Positions 7,773 to 15,825 of a stretch of 23,961 bases of DNA are shown in pieces (the first letter of the stretch is position 1; each line of letters begins with the position of its first letter). Location: NCBI GenBank assembly GCA_021808425.1, contig JAKBBS010000035.1, forward strand, positions 1-23,961, read 5' to 3'. The notes below the pieces were generated by a model that was not told the DNA's origin, did no database searches, and worked only from the letters and a program-made list of their open reading frames with translations. The stretch comes from Actinomycetes bacterium. Its GTDB lineage: Bacteria > Actinomycetota > Acidimicrobiia > Acidimicrobiales > Palsa-688. Made by a program: the position numbers and the translations under genes.

Positions 7773-8366
7773 ATGAGACCGTTCACCATCCTCACCGTCT
7801 GCTCTGCGAATCGTTGCCGTTCCCCGATGGCCGAAGCCCTCCTGTCGAAGGCGTTGCACGACCTCGAACCTCACGACTTCACCGTAACCTCAGCCGGGTT
7901 CGGCCCCCCAGGAGCACCCGCAGAACCCGAAGTCGTCGAAGTCATGGCCGACATCGGCCTCGACGTGACCCGCCACCGGAGCACCACGGTAAATACCTCC
8001 CTGCTCGCCGAGGCAGACCTCGTACTTGCGATGACTCGTCAGCACGTCATGGAGCTAGCTTTGCTTGACGAGGCTTCGTGGCCGACGGCGTTCCTTATCG
8101 GTGAGTTCGCATCGCGGGCCGCCGAATCCTACGGGCCCGGAAGGTCCGCCGGCAACGACCTGACCGATCCCGCAAGTGACCCCGGCGACGAGCTCCGTCA
8201 GAGGGTTGCCCGCTTGCATCTGGGGCGCCGGCGCGCCGACCTGTTGAGCTTGCCGTCTGCTCTCGAAGTGAGCGATCCAATCGGCGGCCCGCTTCGCGGT
8301 TACCGCGCCACCCGCGACAGGATCGCGGGCCTCTCCGAGGTCATCGCCCGTTATCTCGCCGCTTAG
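7773..8366 (+). CDS. Low-molecular-weight protein-tyrosine-phosphatase-like protein
   Basis: A 197-residue protein with the LMW-PTP P-loop near the N-terminus: C10-SANRC-R16-S (CX5R), followed by PMAEAL. The C-terminal general-acid motif is present as D168-P in VSDPIGG. The fold is shared by arsenate reductases, but the absence of the paired redox cysteines used by thioredoxin-type ArsC favours phosphatase activity. It is longer than the usual 150-160 residues, with an insertion of about 35 residues between the core and the DP motif (ESYGPGRSAGNDLTDPASDPGDELRQR). Bacterial relatives dephosphorylate tyrosine kinases of polysaccharide export, but no such kinase is in the window. The ATG is preceded by AAGGA. 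It is transcribed alone. Confidence 0.85.
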   Translation: MRPFTILTVCSANRCRSPMAEALLSKALHDLEPHDFTVTSAGFGPPGAPAEPEVVEVMADIGLDVTRHRSTTVNTSLLAEADLVLAMTRQHVMELALLDEASWPTAFLIGEFASRAAESYGPGRSAGNDLTDPASDPGDELRQRVARLHLGRRRADLLSLPSALEVSDPIGGPLRGYRATRDRIAGLSEVIARYLAA

Positions 8367-8469
8367 CTTTAGCAGTTGGTACGGCCAGTGGGGTCTTCAG
8401 CGATCACTTCGTTGCGTGAAACATCTGAACAACGCAATAGATAGGTGGTAATAGGCAATATCTCGGCAT

Positions 8470-8514
8470 TGTCTTGTCGACGAGTCGTCCGTACGATAAC
8501 TACAAGACGACAAG
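8470..8514 (+). promoter_or_regulatory. Promoter and inverted repeats of the arginine-to-glutamate operon
   Basis: A possible -35 TTGTCT (8470-8475) and -10 TACGAT (8492-8497) are spaced 16 nt apart. Two interlocked inverted repeats flank the -10: GTCTTGT (8471-8477) with ACAAGAC (8502-8508), and CTTGTCG (8473-8479) with CGACAAG (8508-8514). The right-hand arm runs into the Shine-Dalgarno AAGGAGAG. A repressor or activator bound here, possibly the Lrp-type regulator at the operon's other end, could control initiation. Candidate only. Confidence 0.4.
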
Positions 8515-8522
8515 GAGAGATC

Positions 8523-9365
8523 ATGTCTGCCAGCACCGCCACCGCCCTGCGAGACACAGTTCGAATCCCCACGAAGCGACACCTGCTCATGTGCCCTCCG
8601 ACGCACTTCGAGGTGACCTATTCGATCAATCCGTGGATGGACACCGACGTGGTCGTGGACGCCGACCTGGCAATGGCGCAATGGTCGGCGCTCAGGGACT
8701 GCTACCGGCGACTCGGCCATCACGTCGACACGATCCAGCCAGTCCCTGGCCTGCCGGACATGGTGTTCGCTGCGAACGCCGGCGTCGTAAGGGCCGGCCG
8801 CGTCCTAGTCGCGAACTTCACCCACGCGGAGCGCCAAGGCGAAGGCCCGGCTTACCGTCGCTGGTTCGAAGGTCGCGGTTTCGCCACCGTCACGACTGCA
8901 ACCGAGCAAAATGAGGGCGAAGGAGACGTCCTCAGCGTCGGTGAGATCATGCTGGCCGGAACAGGTTTTCGCACTTCCGCTGCCGCCCACGATGAGCTCC
9001 GGCGATTCTTCGACGTCCCCGTCGTCACACTCGACCTTGTCGATCCCCGCTTCTACCACCTCGACACGGCGCTGACAGTCCTCGACGACCGCACGGTCGC
9101 ATATTTTCCTGGCGCGTTCTCCGACTCCAGCGTCTCGGTCCTAAACGAACTGTTTCCAGACGCGATCCTCGTCGACGAGAGCGACGCATGCGGGTTCGGC
9201 CTCAACGCCATGTCCGACGGGTACAACGTCGTCGTGTCAAATACGCCCGTGGCGTTCCACGAGCAGCTTCGCGACCGGGGATTCAATCCGATCGGAGTCG
9301 ACACAAGCGAGCTGATCAAAGCTGGCGGAAGCGCCAAGTGCGCAACGCTGGAGTTGAGACCATGA
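8523..9365 (+). CDS. Amidinotransferase-fold guanidine hydrolase (DDAH / arginine deiminase-like)
   Basis: A 280-residue single-domain enzyme of the guanidino-group-modifying superfamily. The expected catalytic residues are visible: an acidic residue in the NEGEGDVL motif (about E131-D135), H179 (FYHLDTAL) and nucleophile C273 (GGSAKCATLEL). Family members hydrolyse dimethylarginine to citrulline, arginine to citrulline, or arginine directly to ornithine. It is closest in appearance to the Rv2323c/DDAH-like group. Its place as first gene before ornithine cyclodeaminase, CtlX and PutA indicates that the substrate is arginine or a methylarginine. The ATG at 8523 has a strong AAGGAGAG 4 nt upstream. 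Its stop overlaps the next start (ATGA). The exact substrate remains open. Confidence 0.85.
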   Translation: MSASTATALRDTVRIPTKRHLLMCPPTHFEVTYSINPWMDTDVVVDADLAMAQWSALRDCYRRLGHHVDTIQPVPGLPDMVFAANAGVVRAGRVLVANFTHAERQGEGPAYRRWFEGRGFATVTTATEQNEGEGDVLSVGEIMLAGTGFRTSAAAHDELRRFFDVPVVTLDLVDPRFYHLDTALTVLDDRTVAYFPGAFSDSSVSVLNELFPDAILVDESDACGFGLNAMSDGYNVVVSNTPVAFHEQLRDRGFNPIGVDTSELIKAGGSAKCATLELRP

Positions 9366-10417
9366 GCGTTCTGTTCGTCGACGTCGAGTCGATGGCCCGA
9401 TGGATCGCCGACCGTGGCGCAGAGCGGATCCTCGTGGAATTGGCCGCAGAGATCGAAAACGACTTCGCGAGGTGGCAGACTTTCGACAAGACACCTCGCC
9501 TGGCATCGCACTCACGCGACGGCGTAATCGAGCTCATGCCCACGAGCGACGGCCATCAGTATGGCTTCAAATACGTCAACGGCCACCCGAAGAACCCGGA
9601 GAGGGGCTACCAGACCGTCACGGCCTTCGGTGTCCTAGCAGACGTGCAGAGCGGCTACCCGACGATGCTTGCGGAGATGACAATTCTGACCGCATTGCGA
9701 ACTGCGGCGACTTCGGCGATGGCGGCCCGCCACCTCGCCAGGCGAGGCTCGCGTGTGATGTCGCTAATCGGCTGCGGCGCCCAAGCCGAGTTCCAAGCTC
9801 TTGCCTTCAGGGCGATCGTCGGGATCGACAGCTTCCGGTTCTGGGACACGGACCCCGGCGCCATGGACAAGTTCGAGCGCAACGCTCAAAGCTTGGGCCT
9901 CAAGGCCACCAGGGTCGGAGACCCGCTCGACGCGACCGACGATGCGGACGTAATCACGACATGCACTGCCGACAAGACGAACGCAATCGTGCTTCGAGAT
10001 GACTCCGTTGCGCACGGAGTTCATATCAACGCGATAGGCGGCGACTGTCCAGGTAAAACCGAGTTGGATCCGCGCACACTCCGGCGCGCGAGCGTCTTCG
10101 TCGAGTACACGCCTCAAACGCGCGTCGAAGGCGAAATACAACACCAGCCGGAGGATTTCCCGGTCACCGAACTGTGGTCGGTCGTCAAGGGTCTGCACCC
10201 CGGACGGCGCGACGACCGGGAGATCACTGTCTTCGACTCCGTGGGTTTTGCCATCGAAGACTTCTCGGCTCTGCGCTACCTCGCTAGTCAGGTCGCAGGG
10301 AGCAGCTATGCGACGACTATCGATCTGGTGGCTGAACCTTCCGACCCGAAAGACCTGTTCGGCTTGGCGGCGCCGAGAGGGCGTAGCCTGATCCCCGTCG
10401 GCGCTCGCAGGGTTTGA
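9362..10417 (+). CDS. Ornithine cyclodeaminase
   Basis: A 351-residue member of the ornithine cyclodeaminase/mu-crystallin family (EC 4.3.1.12), which converts L-ornithine to L-proline and ammonia with bound NAD. Substrate-site residues lie in GHQYGFKYVNGHPKNP (about residues 60-75). The Rossmann motif LIGCGAQAEF sits near the middle, and the catalytic Asp is in FDSVGFAIEDFSALRYL near the C-terminus; this last motif is typical of true cyclodeaminases. The ATG at 9362 is chosen because it gives ATGA coupling with the preceding hydrolase; the frame is open further upstream but only as shadow. The next gene starts 4 nt after its stop. Proline produced here would feed the PutA encoded two genes downstream. 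Confidence 0.93.
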   Translation: MSVLFVDVESMARWIADRGAERILVELAAEIENDFARWQTFDKTPRLASHSRDGVIELMPTSDGHQYGFKYVNGHPKNPERGYQTVTAFGVLADVQSGYPTMLAEMTILTALRTAATSAMAARHLARRGSRVMSLIGCGAQAEFQALAFRAIVGIDSFRFWDTDPGAMDKFERNAQSLGLKATRVGDPLDATDDADVITTCTADKTNAIVLRDDSVAHGVHINAIGGDCPGKTELDPRTLRRASVFVEYTPQTRVEGEIQHQPEDFPVTELWSVVKGLHPGRRDDREITVFDSVGFAIEDFSALRYLASQVAGSSYATTIDLVAEPSDPKDLFGLAAPRGRSLIPVGARRV

Positions 10418-10421
10418 GGCC

Positions 10422-11411
10422 ATGAGCACGCAAGCCCCCGACAGCGTAGTGATGATACGGCCGCTGCGCTTCACCCCGAACTCCGAAACCGTCGCCGACA
10501 ACTTCTTCCAAAGCCGCGCCGTCGCCGCATCTCCAATGCTGGCCGACGCAGCGTACGGCGAAGTCACCCGAATGGCAGAGCAGCTCGTGGACCTCGGCGT
10601 CGAGGTTCACTTGTTCGACGACCCTGTCGAGCAGCGACCTGACAGCGTTTTTCCCAACAACTGGTTCTCAACGCATCCCGACGGCCGGGTCGCGCTCTAT
10701 CCGATGTACGCTCCGAGCCGGAGGGCCGAGAGGCGATCTGACATCATCGCGGCGCTGCGAGGCCACTACCACATCACGTCCGTGCACGACTATTCGGTGC
10801 TCGAGGACGACGGCATGTACCTCGAGGGCACCGGTGCGATGGTGCTCGACCATATCAATCGCATCGCCTACACAGCGCGCTCGTTCCGCTCGCACGAGCA
10901 CGCTGTGGATCTCGTTTGCAACGACCTCGGCTACAAGCCGGTGAAGTTCGCCACAAGAGATGTCCGGGGAGCCCCGATCTACCACACGAACGTGATGATG
11001 TCAGTCGGTACCGCGATCGCCGTCGTAGCGTTGGACGCCATTGCGGGCGCCGACGAGCGACGCAACGTCCAAGAGTGCCTTCTATCGACGGGGCATACGG
11101 TCGTCGCGCTGTCACTTGAGCAGGTTGACGCGTTCGCTGGTAACGCGATCGAAGTCACGTCCCACTCCGGACCGGCTTTGCTGATGTCGGCTCGCGGCTA
11201 CGAGAGTCTCACTACATTCCAGCGGCGAACGATCTCCAGGCACGCAGAGATAGTCCCGATATCGGTGCCAACGATCGAACTTGCCGGTGGATCCGTCCGC
11301 TGCATGGTCGCGGGCGTTCACCTTCCATTACGTGCGGCGCGCTCGGGTGTTGCGGGAACTGTGGATCTGCCACCGGTCGCGTTGCTGGCTTCGACTGCAC
11401 CCGGAAGGTGA
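10422..11411 (+). CDS. ctlX: Citrulline utilization hydrolase, CtlX-like
   Basis: A 329-residue amidinotransferase-fold protein of the COG4874/CtlX family. Diagnostic segments are DSVFPNNWFSTH (about 74-85), YLEGTGAMVLD (E135), PIYHTNVMM (H188) and GGSVRCM (C294), giving the expected acidic residue, His and Cys triad. CtlX enzymes hydrolyse citrulline to ornithine, carbon dioxide and ammonia. It is clearly distinct from the first gene of the operon although both share the fold, so the cluster holds two successive guanidino/ureido hydrolases. The ATG lies 4 nt after the cyclodeaminase stop. Its own stop overlaps the putA GTG start (GTGA). The family call is firm; the citrulline substrate is inferred from family and context. 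Confidence 0.86.
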   Translation: MSTQAPDSVVMIRPLRFTPNSETVADNFFQSRAVAASPMLADAAYGEVTRMAEQLVDLGVEVHLFDDPVEQRPDSVFPNNWFSTHPDGRVALYPMYAPSRRAERRSDIIAALRGHYHITSVHDYSVLEDDGMYLEGTGAMVLDHINRIAYTARSFRSHEHAVDLVCNDLGYKPVKFATRDVRGAPIYHTNVMMSVGTAIAVVALDAIAGADERRNVQECLLSTGHTVVALSLEQVDAFAGNAIEVTSHSGPALLMSARGYESLTTFQRRTISRHAEIVPISVPTIELAGGSVRCMVAGVHLPLRAARSGVAGTVDLPPVALLASTAPGR

Positions 11412-14400
11412 CCGCGGCTTTGGAGTACCGTGATAGGCATCTTTCGGTGGGGTCGGCAGAGCTAGGCGACCTTGTCGACGACGTCGAAGTACTTGTGAAG
11501 CGTTGGATCGCCTCCGCGGCCACCAAGCCTTCGAGCGCTGCAGTGCGACGCCTTGCCGGCGTACTTAAGGATCCTGCGGGCCTTGATTTCACGGTCGGGT
11601 TCATCGACCGTGTGATCCGCCCCGAGGATGTCCGTGTCGCCGCCGCTAACTTGCGAGAGCTGACTACGAATGTCCCTAGTTTCCTTCCGTGGCATTTGAA
11701 GCTCGCTCTCAAAGCGGGCGTGATGGCGTCGACGACTGCGCCGGAGCTGACGATCCCTGTCGTGCGACGCGCGCTACGGCGCATGGTCAGCCACCTGCTG
11801 ATCGACGCGAGCGACGCCAAGCTTCGAAGGATGCTCGCCGCGATCAGGAACAGCGGCTCGAACATAAACGTCAATCTTCTCGGAGAGGCCGTCCTCGGCG
11901 AAGCCGAAGCGGCGCGTCGGATTGCCGACACCAGCCGTCTGCTCATGCGCGACGACATCGACTACGTATCGATCAAGGTGAGCTCCGCCGTCGCGGCGCA
12001 CCCGCCGCTGGCTTTCGATCAGGCCGTCGAGAGCACCGTGGCTGCCCTGACGCCGTTGTTCGAGATCGCAGCTGGCTCGCCGACACCGAAATTCATCAAC
12101 TTGGACATGGAAGAGTACCGGGACCTCGACTTGACGATCGCCGTCTTCACGAGGCTCCTCGACCGTGACGATTTGCGCCGACTCGAAGCGGGCATCGTCT
12201 TGCAGGCCTACCTGCCGGATGCGCTGGGCGCCATGATCCACCTTCAGGAGTGGGCCGCAGCGCGTCGCGCGCGTGGCGGAGCGGGAATCAAGGTCCGGCT
12301 CGTCAAAGGCGCCAACCTTCCGATGGAGCGCGTCGACGCGTCGATACACGGGTGGCCGCTCGCCACCTGGCCCACCAAGCAAGACACCGACGCTAACTAC
12401 AAACGCGTCCTCGACTATGCACTGACATCGGAGCGAGTTTCGAACGTCCGGGTTGGCGTTGCCGGGCACAACCTCTTCGACGTCGCCTTCGCTTGGACTC
12501 TTGCCGGCAAACGAGGTGTCCGCTCCGGGGTCGAGTTCGAGATGCTCCTCGGGATGGCAGAAGGCCAGGCGCGCGCGGTAAGCGAAACAGTCGGACCGCT
12601 TCGGCTGTACGTGCCTGTGGTACATCCGGAGGACTTCGACGTCGCGATCGCCTACCTGGTCCGTCGTTTGCAGGAAGGCGCCAGCGACGACAACTTCTTA
12701 TCGGCTGCGTTCGACCTCAACGACGACGGCGGGCTTTACGAACGGGAGCGGAACCGTTTTCTGGTTTCGCTGGCCGCCGTCGACGACGTCGTCCGGTCCC
12801 CTAACCGGACCCAGGACCGGCGCAAGGAGGTCTGTACAGTTCTCTCGGAGAGCTTCAGCAACACTTCCGACACCGACCCGTCGCTCCCCGGGAATCGTCA
12901 GTGGGCAAAAGAGATCACCGGCCGCGTCCCGACAAGCACGCTCGGCGAGGATCTGGTCAACGCCCACACCATCTCAGACGCCGCTGGGATCGAGACGGCA
13001 ATCGCTTCGGCTTTGACAGCGAACGCTTCGTGGGCTGCGCTCGGTGGCGTTGGCCGCGCGAGGATCCTACGCAAAGCGGCCGTCGTGTTCGAGCAGCGCC
13101 GCGGCGAGTTTCTGGAAGTGATGGCTAGCGAGACCGCCAAGACACTCGACCAGGGCGACCCTGAGGTGTCCGAGGCTATCGACTTCCTCAACTACTACGC
13201 CGATCTTGCTGTGCGTCTCGACGAGACCGACGGCGCCGTGGCGAGACCAGTAGGTGTCACCGTCGTGACACCGCCGTGGAACTTTCCCGTAGCGATCCCG
13301 ACGGGATCGACCGTCGCGGCGTTGGCGGCCGGGTCCGCGGTGATCGTCAAGCCCGCGACCCAGGCCCGCCGCTGCGGGTCCTTGATCGTGAAAGCCTTGT
13401 GGGACGCAGGCGTTCCGGCGGAAGTGCTGCACCTCGTGCACGTCGACGAGGGCGAACTCGGCCGGCTCCTCGTAGCCGACGCTCGCGTCGACAGGCTTAT
13501 CCTCACCGGCGCTTTCGAGACCGCGCAGCTTTTTCGTAGCTTCCGAGGCGACCTGCAGTTGCTGGGCGAGACGAGCGGCAAGAACGCGATTATCGTCACC
13601 CCGCAGGCAGACAGAGACCTCGCCGTCAAGGACATCGTGTACTCGGCGTTCGGACACGCCGGGCAAAAATGCTCCGCCGCGTCACTTGCCATCCTTGTCG
13701 GATCGGTCGCTACATCGACACGATTTCGCGAACAGCTCGTCGACGCCGTCAGCTCCCTGAAGGTCGGATACCCATCCGACCCGTCCGCCCAGATGGGTCC
13801 GCTAGTAGAACCCGCTACCGGCAAACTGGCCCGGGCGCTCACCCGCCTCTCCCCAGGCGAGCGATGGCTCGTCGAGCCGAAGCAACTCGACGACACCGGT
13901 CGCGTCTGGTCGCCAGGCGTGAAGGTCGGCGTGAAACGCGGTTCCGAGTTCCACCTGACAGAGTACTTCGGCCCCGTGCTCGGCCTGATAGCCGCCGACA
14001 GCCTCGACGACGCCATCGAGATACAAAACGAGGTCGACTACGGGTTGACGGCCGGCTTGCACTCGCTGGAACGCTCGGAGATCGAGAAATGGGTCGCCAG
14101 TGTTCAGGCAGGGAACTTGTACGTCAATAGAGGTATCACCGGCGCGATCGTCCGCCGGCAACCTTTCGGCGGGTGGAAAAAGTCGTCGGTCGGCGCCGGG
14201 ACGAAAGCCGGTGGCCCCAACTACCTGGTCGGGCTGTCCGACTGGACGTCGTCGCCGGCGACCGTCGCCGCACCACTATCCCCCGTCGTTCAACGAATCC
14301 TGGACGGGGCGGCCGACCTGCTCACCGGGGATATGGCTTTCCTTGCCCGTTCGCTCGGTTCGGACGCCGTCGCCTGGCGCGACGAGTTCGCCGCAGCACG

Positions 14401-14854
14401 CGACGTTAGCGGCCTTGACCCTGAACGCAACTGGCTGCGTTATGTTCCAGTACCGGTGACCGTGCGATTCGAGGACGCGACCGTCGCGCATTTGCTTCGC
14501 GTCACCGCCGCCGGTGTACTCGCCGGAGCAACCGTCGACGTGTCAGCAGCCGGCCGGCTCGACGACGAAGTCGTGACGCTTCTTCGAGGCGCCGGCGTGC
14601 ACGTCGCTATCCACGACGCTGCAGCGTGGACTGCACGGCTCAACACCTGTGCACCTACACGGGTGCGCCTGCTAGGCGGATCACGCGAGGCGTTCGCCCG
14701 ACACAGCAGCGGACGAGTCGACCTCAAGCTCTACGCGCAGCCCGTCGTCGAAGCAGGCCGCATCGAGATGCTCACATTCCTCCAAGAACAAGCCGTCGCC
14801 GCGACAGCCCACCGGTTCGGGTCACCGTCACCGCTAGTCGACGGACTCCTCTAA
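11408..14854 (+). CDS. putA: Bifunctional proline dehydrogenase / L-glutamate-gamma-semialdehyde dehydrogenase
   Basis: A 1148-residue fusion. The N-terminal half is an FAD proline dehydrogenase barrel, with recognisable segments YVSIKVSS, FINLDMEEYRDLDLT, GIVLQAYLPDA, IKVRLVKGANLP and FEMLLGMAEGQ. The second half, from about residue 500, is an NAD aldehyde dehydrogenase with TPPWNFPVAIP, E721 in LLGETSGKNAI and nucleophile C755 in GHAGQKCSAAS. About 150 residues follow the ALDH core, as in the longer PutA types that carry a C-terminal ALDH-like domain. No ribbon-helix-helix DNA-binding domain is present, so it should not autoregulate as in enteric PutA. It oxidises proline to glutamate. The GTG start overlaps the ctlX stop. 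This is the last gene of the operon. Confidence 0.96.
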   Translation: MTAALEYRDRHLSVGSAELGDLVDDVEVLVKRWIASAATKPSSAAVRRLAGVLKDPAGLDFTVGFIDRVIRPEDVRVAAANLRELTTNVPSFLPWHLKLALKAGVMASTTAPELTIPVVRRALRRMVSHLLIDASDAKLRRMLAAIRNSGSNINVNLLGEAVLGEAEAARRIADTSRLLMRDDIDYVSIKVSSAVAAHPPLAFDQAVESTVAALTPLFEIAAGSPTPKFINLDMEEYRDLDLTIAVFTRLLDRDDLRRLEAGIVLQAYLPDALGAMIHLQEWAAARRARGGAGIKVRLVKGANLPMERVDASIHGWPLATWPTKQDTDANYKRVLDYALTSERVSNVRVGVAGHNLFDVAFAWTLAGKRGVRSGVEFEMLLGMAEGQARAVSETVGPLRLYVPVVHPEDFDVAIAYLVRRLQEGASDDNFLSAAFDLNDDGGLYERERNRFLVSLAAVDDVVRSPNRTQDRRKEVCTVLSESFSNTSDTDPSLPGNRQWAKEITGRVPTSTLGEDLVNAHTISDAAGIETAIASALTANASWAALGGVGRARILRKAAVVFEQRRGEFLEVMASETAKTLDQGDPEVSEAIDFLNYYADLAVRLDETDGAVARPVGVTVVTPPWNFPVAIPTGSTVAALAAGSAVIVKPATQARRCGSLIVKALWDAGVPAEVLHLVHVDEGELGRLLVADARVDRLILTGAFETAQLFRSFRGDLQLLGETSGKNAIIVTPQADRDLAVKDIVYSAFGHAGQKCSAASLAILVGSVATSTRFREQLVDAVSSLKVGYPSDPSAQMGPLVEPATGKLARALTRLSPGERWLVEPKQLDDTGRVWSPGVKVGVKRGSEFHLTEYFGPVLGLIAADSLDDAIEIQNEVDYGLTAGLHSLERSEIEKWVASVQAGNLYVNRGITGAIVRRQPFGGWKKSSVGAGTKAGGPNYLVGLSDWTSSPATVAAPLSPVVQRILDGAADLLTGDMAFLARSLGSDAVAWRDEFAAARDVSGLDPERNWLRYVPVPVTVRFEDATVAHLLRVTAAGVLAGATVDVSAAGRLDDEVVTLLRGAGVHVAIHDAAAWTARLNTCAPTRVRLLGGSREAFARHSSGRVDLKLYAQPVVEAGRIEMLTFLQEQAVAATAHRFGSPSPLVDGLL

Positions 14855-14892
14855 CGCCAAACACCCCGGCGTCGGGTGAGCCGGCCCGCGAG

Positions 14893-15399
14893 CTAGACGC
14901 TTCTAGGTCCGCCCCCGGGAGGCGTATCCGTATCACCGCTGGCCTTCGATGCCGTTGGACCGTATCGGTCGAGTAGACGCGTGAGAACGATCACGCTGCG
15001 GGTACGGTCCACCGACGGGTGCTCGCGGATACGTTCCAAGACACGCTCCAGCTCGGACATGTCGGCGGCCTGGATGTGCAACATGGCGTCGCCGTCTCCG
15101 CTCACGGTCCACGCAGCGCGTGCCTCTGGATGCTGCTCGGCGAGTTCGCGAAGTTGCGCCGGGCTCGTGCGTCCGCGACAGAAGATTTCGACGAGTGCCT
15201 CGGCGCTCTGGCCAGCAGCCTTCGCGTCGATGATCGCCGTGAAACCTTTGATCACACCACTCGAGCGAAGACGGTCGACGCGTCGCTTTACGGCAGGCGC
15301 GCTCAGTCCGATACGTGAACCGATCTCGTGGAAGCTCGCACGGGCGTTCTCGGAGAGGCACGTGAGAATGAGACGATCCAGGTCGTCCAGATTGTCCAT
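14893..15399 (-). CDS. Lrp/AsnC-family transcriptional regulator
   Basis: A 168-residue regulator. The N-terminal helix-turn-helix spans about residues 1-60 (LDDLDRLILTCLSENARASFHEIGSRIGLSAPAVKRRVDRLRSSGVI). A RAM ligand-binding domain spans about 65-145 (AEALVEIFCRGR, with EARAAWTVSGDGDAMLHIQAADMSELERVLERI). It is convergent with putA, with a 38-bp gap. Lrp-type proteins often control amino-acid catabolic genes next to them, so arginine, ornithine or proline is a plausible effector (inference). A -10 TAACAT lies upstream, and a small hairpin overlaps the GGAGG ribosome-binding site. The C-terminal tail after the RAM domain (ASKASGDTDTPPGGG) is low-complexity. Confidence 0.92.
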   Translation of the reverse strand: MDNLDDLDRLILTCLSENARASFHEIGSRIGLSAPAVKRRVDRLRSSGVIKGFTAIIDAKAAGQSAEALVEIFCRGRTSPAQLRELAEQHPEARAAWTVSGDGDAMLHIQAADMSELERVLERIREHPSVDRTRSVIVLTRLLDRYGPTASKASGDTDTPPGGGPRSV

Positions 15400-15401
15400 C
15401 G

Positions 15402-15429
15402 AGTGCCTCCGTTGTCGGCGGAGATGTTA
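15402..15429 (-). promoter_or_regulatory. Leader of the Lrp gene: -10 box and hairpin over the ribosome-binding site
   Basis: On the minus strand TAACAT (15429-15424) fits the -10 consensus. About 24 nt of leader follow before the ATG at 15399. Within it CTCCG and CGGAG form a 5-bp stem with a 7-nt loop, and the 3' arm is the Shine-Dalgarno GGAGG itself. This could lower translation until opened, or serve as a DNA operator for autoregulation. Confidence 0.35.
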
Positions 15430-15503
15430 GTGCGATTCCGGGAGGAGATCTCAGGACGCACGGCGCAGGCCCATCCAGACCCGACCACTAATCCTCACCT
15501 ATT

Positions 15504-15564
15504 GGCTTAGGTCCGGCTTAGTCCGCAAATAGGCGAAGGACGACCAGCGCGCATTACGTCGCGC
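15504..15564 (+). promoter_or_regulatory. Upstream region of the MazEF-like operon: tandem repeat and inverted repeat
   Basis: A tandem direct repeat, GGCTTAGGTCC (15504-15514) then GGCTTAGTCC (15515-15524), is followed by the inverted repeat GCGCG (15547-15551) and CGCGC (15560-15564). A weak -10-like GATGCT (15565-15570) ends 6 nt before the antitoxin ATG. Antitoxins of this class usually bind such repeats to repress their own operon. Function here is inferred from position only. Confidence 0.3.
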
Positions 15565-15576
15565 GATGCTAAATGC

Positions 15577-15825
15577 ATGGCGCAACTCGTCACGCGAGTA
15601 GACGACCTCCTACTGGCCACCATCGACGACCTTGTCAGACAGGGCGCCGCAAAAACGCGTTCCGACGCGGTTCGGTTGGGCCTCGAAGTCTTCGTGGAGC
15701 GGCACCGTCGAGAGCAGACGGCTTGCGCCATCATCAACGGGTATCTTCAGCACCCCCAGGACGACGACGAGCTAGCGGGACTCGATAGAGCTACTCGCGC
15801 CCTGGTCGACGAAGAACCGTGGTAG
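15577..15825 (+). CDS. Ribbon-helix-helix antitoxin of a MazEF/PemIK-type module
   Basis: An 82-residue protein. The N-terminus VTRVDDLLLATIDDLVRQGAAKTRSDAVRLGLEVFVERHRR fits a ribbon-helix-helix DNA-binding and dimerisation domain. The acidic C-terminus (HPQDDDELAGLDRATRALVDEEPW) is the usual toxin-neutralising tail. The stop overlaps the toxin start by 7 nt. It should bind and inhibit the downstream PemK/MazF-like toxin and repress the operon with it. The ATG at 15577 is the only sensible start, and a leaderless transcript is possible. Convergence of the downstream membrane-protein gene isolates this module as a two-gene unit. Confidence 0.82.
   Translation: MAQLVTRVDDLLLATIDDLVRQGAAKTRSDAVRLGLEVFVERHRREQTACAIINGYLQHPQDDDELAGLDRATRALVDEEPW

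Noticed and set aside
9188..9361. Extension of the ornithine cyclodeaminase upstream of 9362
   Set aside because: The sequence is a shadow of the hydrolase gene, and family homology begins at the coupled ATG.
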